Source of the DNA: an uncultured Psychrobacter sp.
GTDB taxonomy: Bacteria; Pseudomonadota; Gammaproteobacteria; Pseudomonadales; Moraxellaceae
DNA length: 64,000 nt
Assembly (NCBI GenBank): GCA_947489525.1
Contig: CANLDW010000004.1
Coordinates: 178,967-242,966, forward strand
Reading direction: 5' to 3'
The position numbers and the translations under genes were made by a program. Every line of letters starts with the position of its first letter. The first letter of the stretch is position 1. The notes beneath the pieces were generated by a model that saw only the letters and a program-made list of their open reading frames with translations, was not told where the DNA came from and did no database searches. Positions 62,473 through 64,000 of the stretch are shown one piece after another.

Positions 62473-64000
62473 ATGTCGCAGCAATATCAAGTTTTAGCTC
62501 GCAAATACCGTCCCAAAAACTTCCATGAGCTTGTCGGACAAACGCATGTCTCGCAAGCCCTTATTAACGCTATTGATTACAATCGTCTGCATCACGCTTA
62601 TCTGTTTACGGGTACGCGCGGCGTTGGTAAGACGACTATAGCGCGTATCTTGGCTAAATGTTTAAACTGCGATACGGGCGTGACGAGCAAGCCTTGCGGC
62701 GTCTGCGATAACTGCGTAGCAATTGATCAAGGCCGCTTTATTGATCTTATCGAGATAGATGCGGCCTCGCGTACCAAAGTTGAGGACACGCGTGAGCTGC
62801 TCGACAATGTCCCTTACGCGCCAAGTCAAGGCCGCTATAAGGTCTACCTCATTGATGAGGTGCACATGCTATCGACGCATAGTTTCAACGCGCTACTCAA
62901 AACCTTAGAGGAACCGCCTGCGCACGTCAAGTTCTTGCTTGCGACCACCGATCCACAAAAGCTGCCTATTACGATTATCTCACGCTGCTTGCAGTTTGTA
63001 CTGCGTCCATTGCCACAAACACTACTTAGCGAACACTTAGCTCATGTATTAGAGGAAGAGCAGGTCAGTTACACGAAACCTGCTTTATGGCAGCTTGCTA
63101 GTGCTGCTAAAGGGTCTGTACGTGATGCCTTGTCCTTGACTGATCAGGCCATTGCTTTTGGTCAAGGCGCGCTCGATGATGCCACAGTCAATAGTATGCT
63201 CGGGCTGATCAACGCCGCCGATTTAGTGCGTTTGCTAAGCGATATCTACAATAATGATAAATCTGCAGTCGCGGCTCACATTGAGCAGATGCGTATGCAA
63301 ATGGTCGATGCGTCCAGCATGTTCGATGGGCTTGCAGAATTGCTACATCAACTCGCGCTCACTCAGCTATTGCCTGAGGTCGCTCTTAACATTAACGAAG
63401 CGCAAGCTCAAGATATCACTACTCTTGCGCAGCGTATGAGTCCTGATGTGCTCCAGCTCTATTATGAGATCGTTGTACAGGCTCGCGAAGGTATCAAGCT
63501 TGCTAGCACCCCTATGCAAGCGCTTGAGATGTGTATTTTGCGTCTGCTCGCTTTTCGTCCATTAGCGCGCGATGCAATAGTCGATGCAGATAACTCTACT
63601 AGCTTGCAAGTCGCGCAAGGTGGTGCTGGACACGTCGCTTCACAACATGAGCTGCGCGCTTACGATGTAGATACTGACATCGCTAGTACTACTCAACATA
63701 TGAGTGAGGTGGACAATGGCAATGATAGTCGCACTGATCTAAACGTTATCAACGATAATAATGATATCGATGATATGCATGACGATACCACAGAGCAGTT
63801 TGAGACGTTCGCTGCATCAGACAGCAAAGCTGTTGAATACAGGGATGAATCCGAGTCAGTAGCAGCTGAAGCTCTATCAGGCAGTGAGACTTTAGCATTT
63901 GACGCATCGGAGACACAAGCCATCGAACCTGTTGCCGAACCTGTTGCCGAACCTGTTGCCGAACCTGTTGCCGAACCTGTTGCCGAACCTGTTGCCGAAC
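62473..64000 (+). CDS. dnaX: DNA polymerase III gamma/tau subunit, 3' end outside window
   Basis: Clamp-loader ATPase of the replicative polymerase. Visible motifs are ARKYRPKNFHELVGQ at about 8, Walker A GTRGVGKTTIARILAKCLNC at about 45 (zinc Cys residues follow: CNC, CGVCDNC), Walker B VYLIDEVHMLS at about 122, and sensor 1 LLATTDPQKLPITIISRC at about 155. Domain III follows to about 365. From about residue 375 the tau linker is acidic. At residue 485 (base 63925) an EPVA repeat starts and runs to the window edge. The frameshift site producing gamma in E. coli is not evident in the visible part. Confidence 0.96.
   Translation, partial: MSQQYQVLARKYRPKNFHELVGQTHVSQALINAIDYNRLHHAYLFTGTRGVGKTTIARILAKCLNCDTGVTSKPCGVCDNCVAIDQGRFIDLIEIDAASRTKVEDTRELLDNVPYAPSQGRYKVYLIDEVHMLSTHSFNALLKTLEEPPAHVKFLLATTDPQKLPITIISRCLQFVLRPLPQTLLSEHLAHVLEEEQVSYTKPALWQLASAAKGSVRDALSLTDQAIAFGQGALDDATVNSMLGLINAADLVRLLSDIYNNDKSAVAAHIEQMRMQMVDASSMFDGLAELLHQLALTQLLPEVALNINEAQAQDITTLAQRMSPDVLQLYYEIVVQAREGIKLASTPMQALEMCILRLLAFRPLARDAIVDADNSTSLQVAQGGAGHVASQHELRAYDVDTDIASTTQHMSEVDNGNDSRTDLNVINDNNDIDDMHDDTTEQFETFAASDSKAVEYRDESESVAAEALSGSETLAFDASETQAIEPVAEPVAEPVAEPVAEPVAEPVAE
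63925..64000. repeat. 12-bp tandem repeat in dnaX encoding EPVA
   Basis: GAACCTGTTGCC occurs six times without a mismatch and continues into the window edge. Each unit encodes Glu-Pro-Val-Ala in frame with dnaX. The perfect identity suggests recent expansion by slippage or recombination. Confidence 0.97.

Overview
The window looks like a chromosomal segment of a Moraxellaceae gammaproteobacterium, most likely Psychrobacter. I infer this from protein sequences and gene neighbourhoods such as glnA next to a DUF4124 gene, trpGDC split from trpE, and a yejABEF locus interrupted by gloB. No database was searched. Most of the window is housekeeping chromosome. The accessory part lies at about 35.6-37.3 kb and above all at 41.7-45.5 kb.

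Layout. 0-7.2 kb: truncated acyl-CoA dehydrogenase, a PAS-GGDEF-EAL protein, rsmE, and an ahcY-metF operon preceded by an SAH riboswitch. 7.2-12.3 kb: TonB-dependent receptor, a MITE-like palindrome, an MscS channel and an AlkA-type glycosylase. 12.3-16 kb: Smr protein and trpGDC. 16-24.5 kb: glnA with a sigma-54 promoter, DUF4124 and SIMPL proteins, 4.5S RNA, a HolD-like protein, serC and yejA. 24.6-29.5 kb: gloB, a second palindromic element and yejBEF. 29.6-35.4 kb: Fe-alcohol dehydrogenase, a MsrA-MsrB fusion, folE, fabI and a DUF1275 protein. 36-41.7 kb: two unknown genes and hrpA. 45.5-58 kb: cytochrome b561, a sulfatase-modifying-factor-like lipoprotein, AraC regulator, Ohr, a three-gene operon with DyP and catalase-like haem proteins, MliC-like lipoprotein, DMT exporter, UPF0114 protein, pnuC-nadR-like pair and a FabH-like synthase. 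58.2-64 kb: prfA, lysS, an unknown gene and the start of dnaX.

The most unusual region is 42.0-45.3 kb. Two small paralogous membrane-anchored proteins of unknown function are followed on their strand by a tRNA-like element. Upstream, on the opposite strand, lie four more tRNA-like elements in 720 bp. Three of these (about 43528-43668, 43802-43937, 44006-44156) share a 9-12 bp terminal stem, a D-arm-like hairpin, a T-arm with a canonical TTCRANT loop, and a long arm of 11-13 bp. The loop of that long arm is complementary to the tail just 3' of the terminal stem. The stems keep pairing while their sequences differ, which suggests selection on structure. Sigma-70-like promoters sit just upstream of three elements. 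I know of no family with exactly this layout; YrlA (bacterial Y RNA) is the nearest published analogue I can name. Next to it is an orphan CRISPR array with type I-F geometry (ten 28-bp repeats, nine 32-bp spacers, no cas genes in the window).

Other points: short tandem duplications of about 16-17 bp recur just after stop codons (one carries the trpD stop), an internal ribosome-binding site sits inside msrAB, and an in-frame EPVA repeat lies in dnaX at the window edge.
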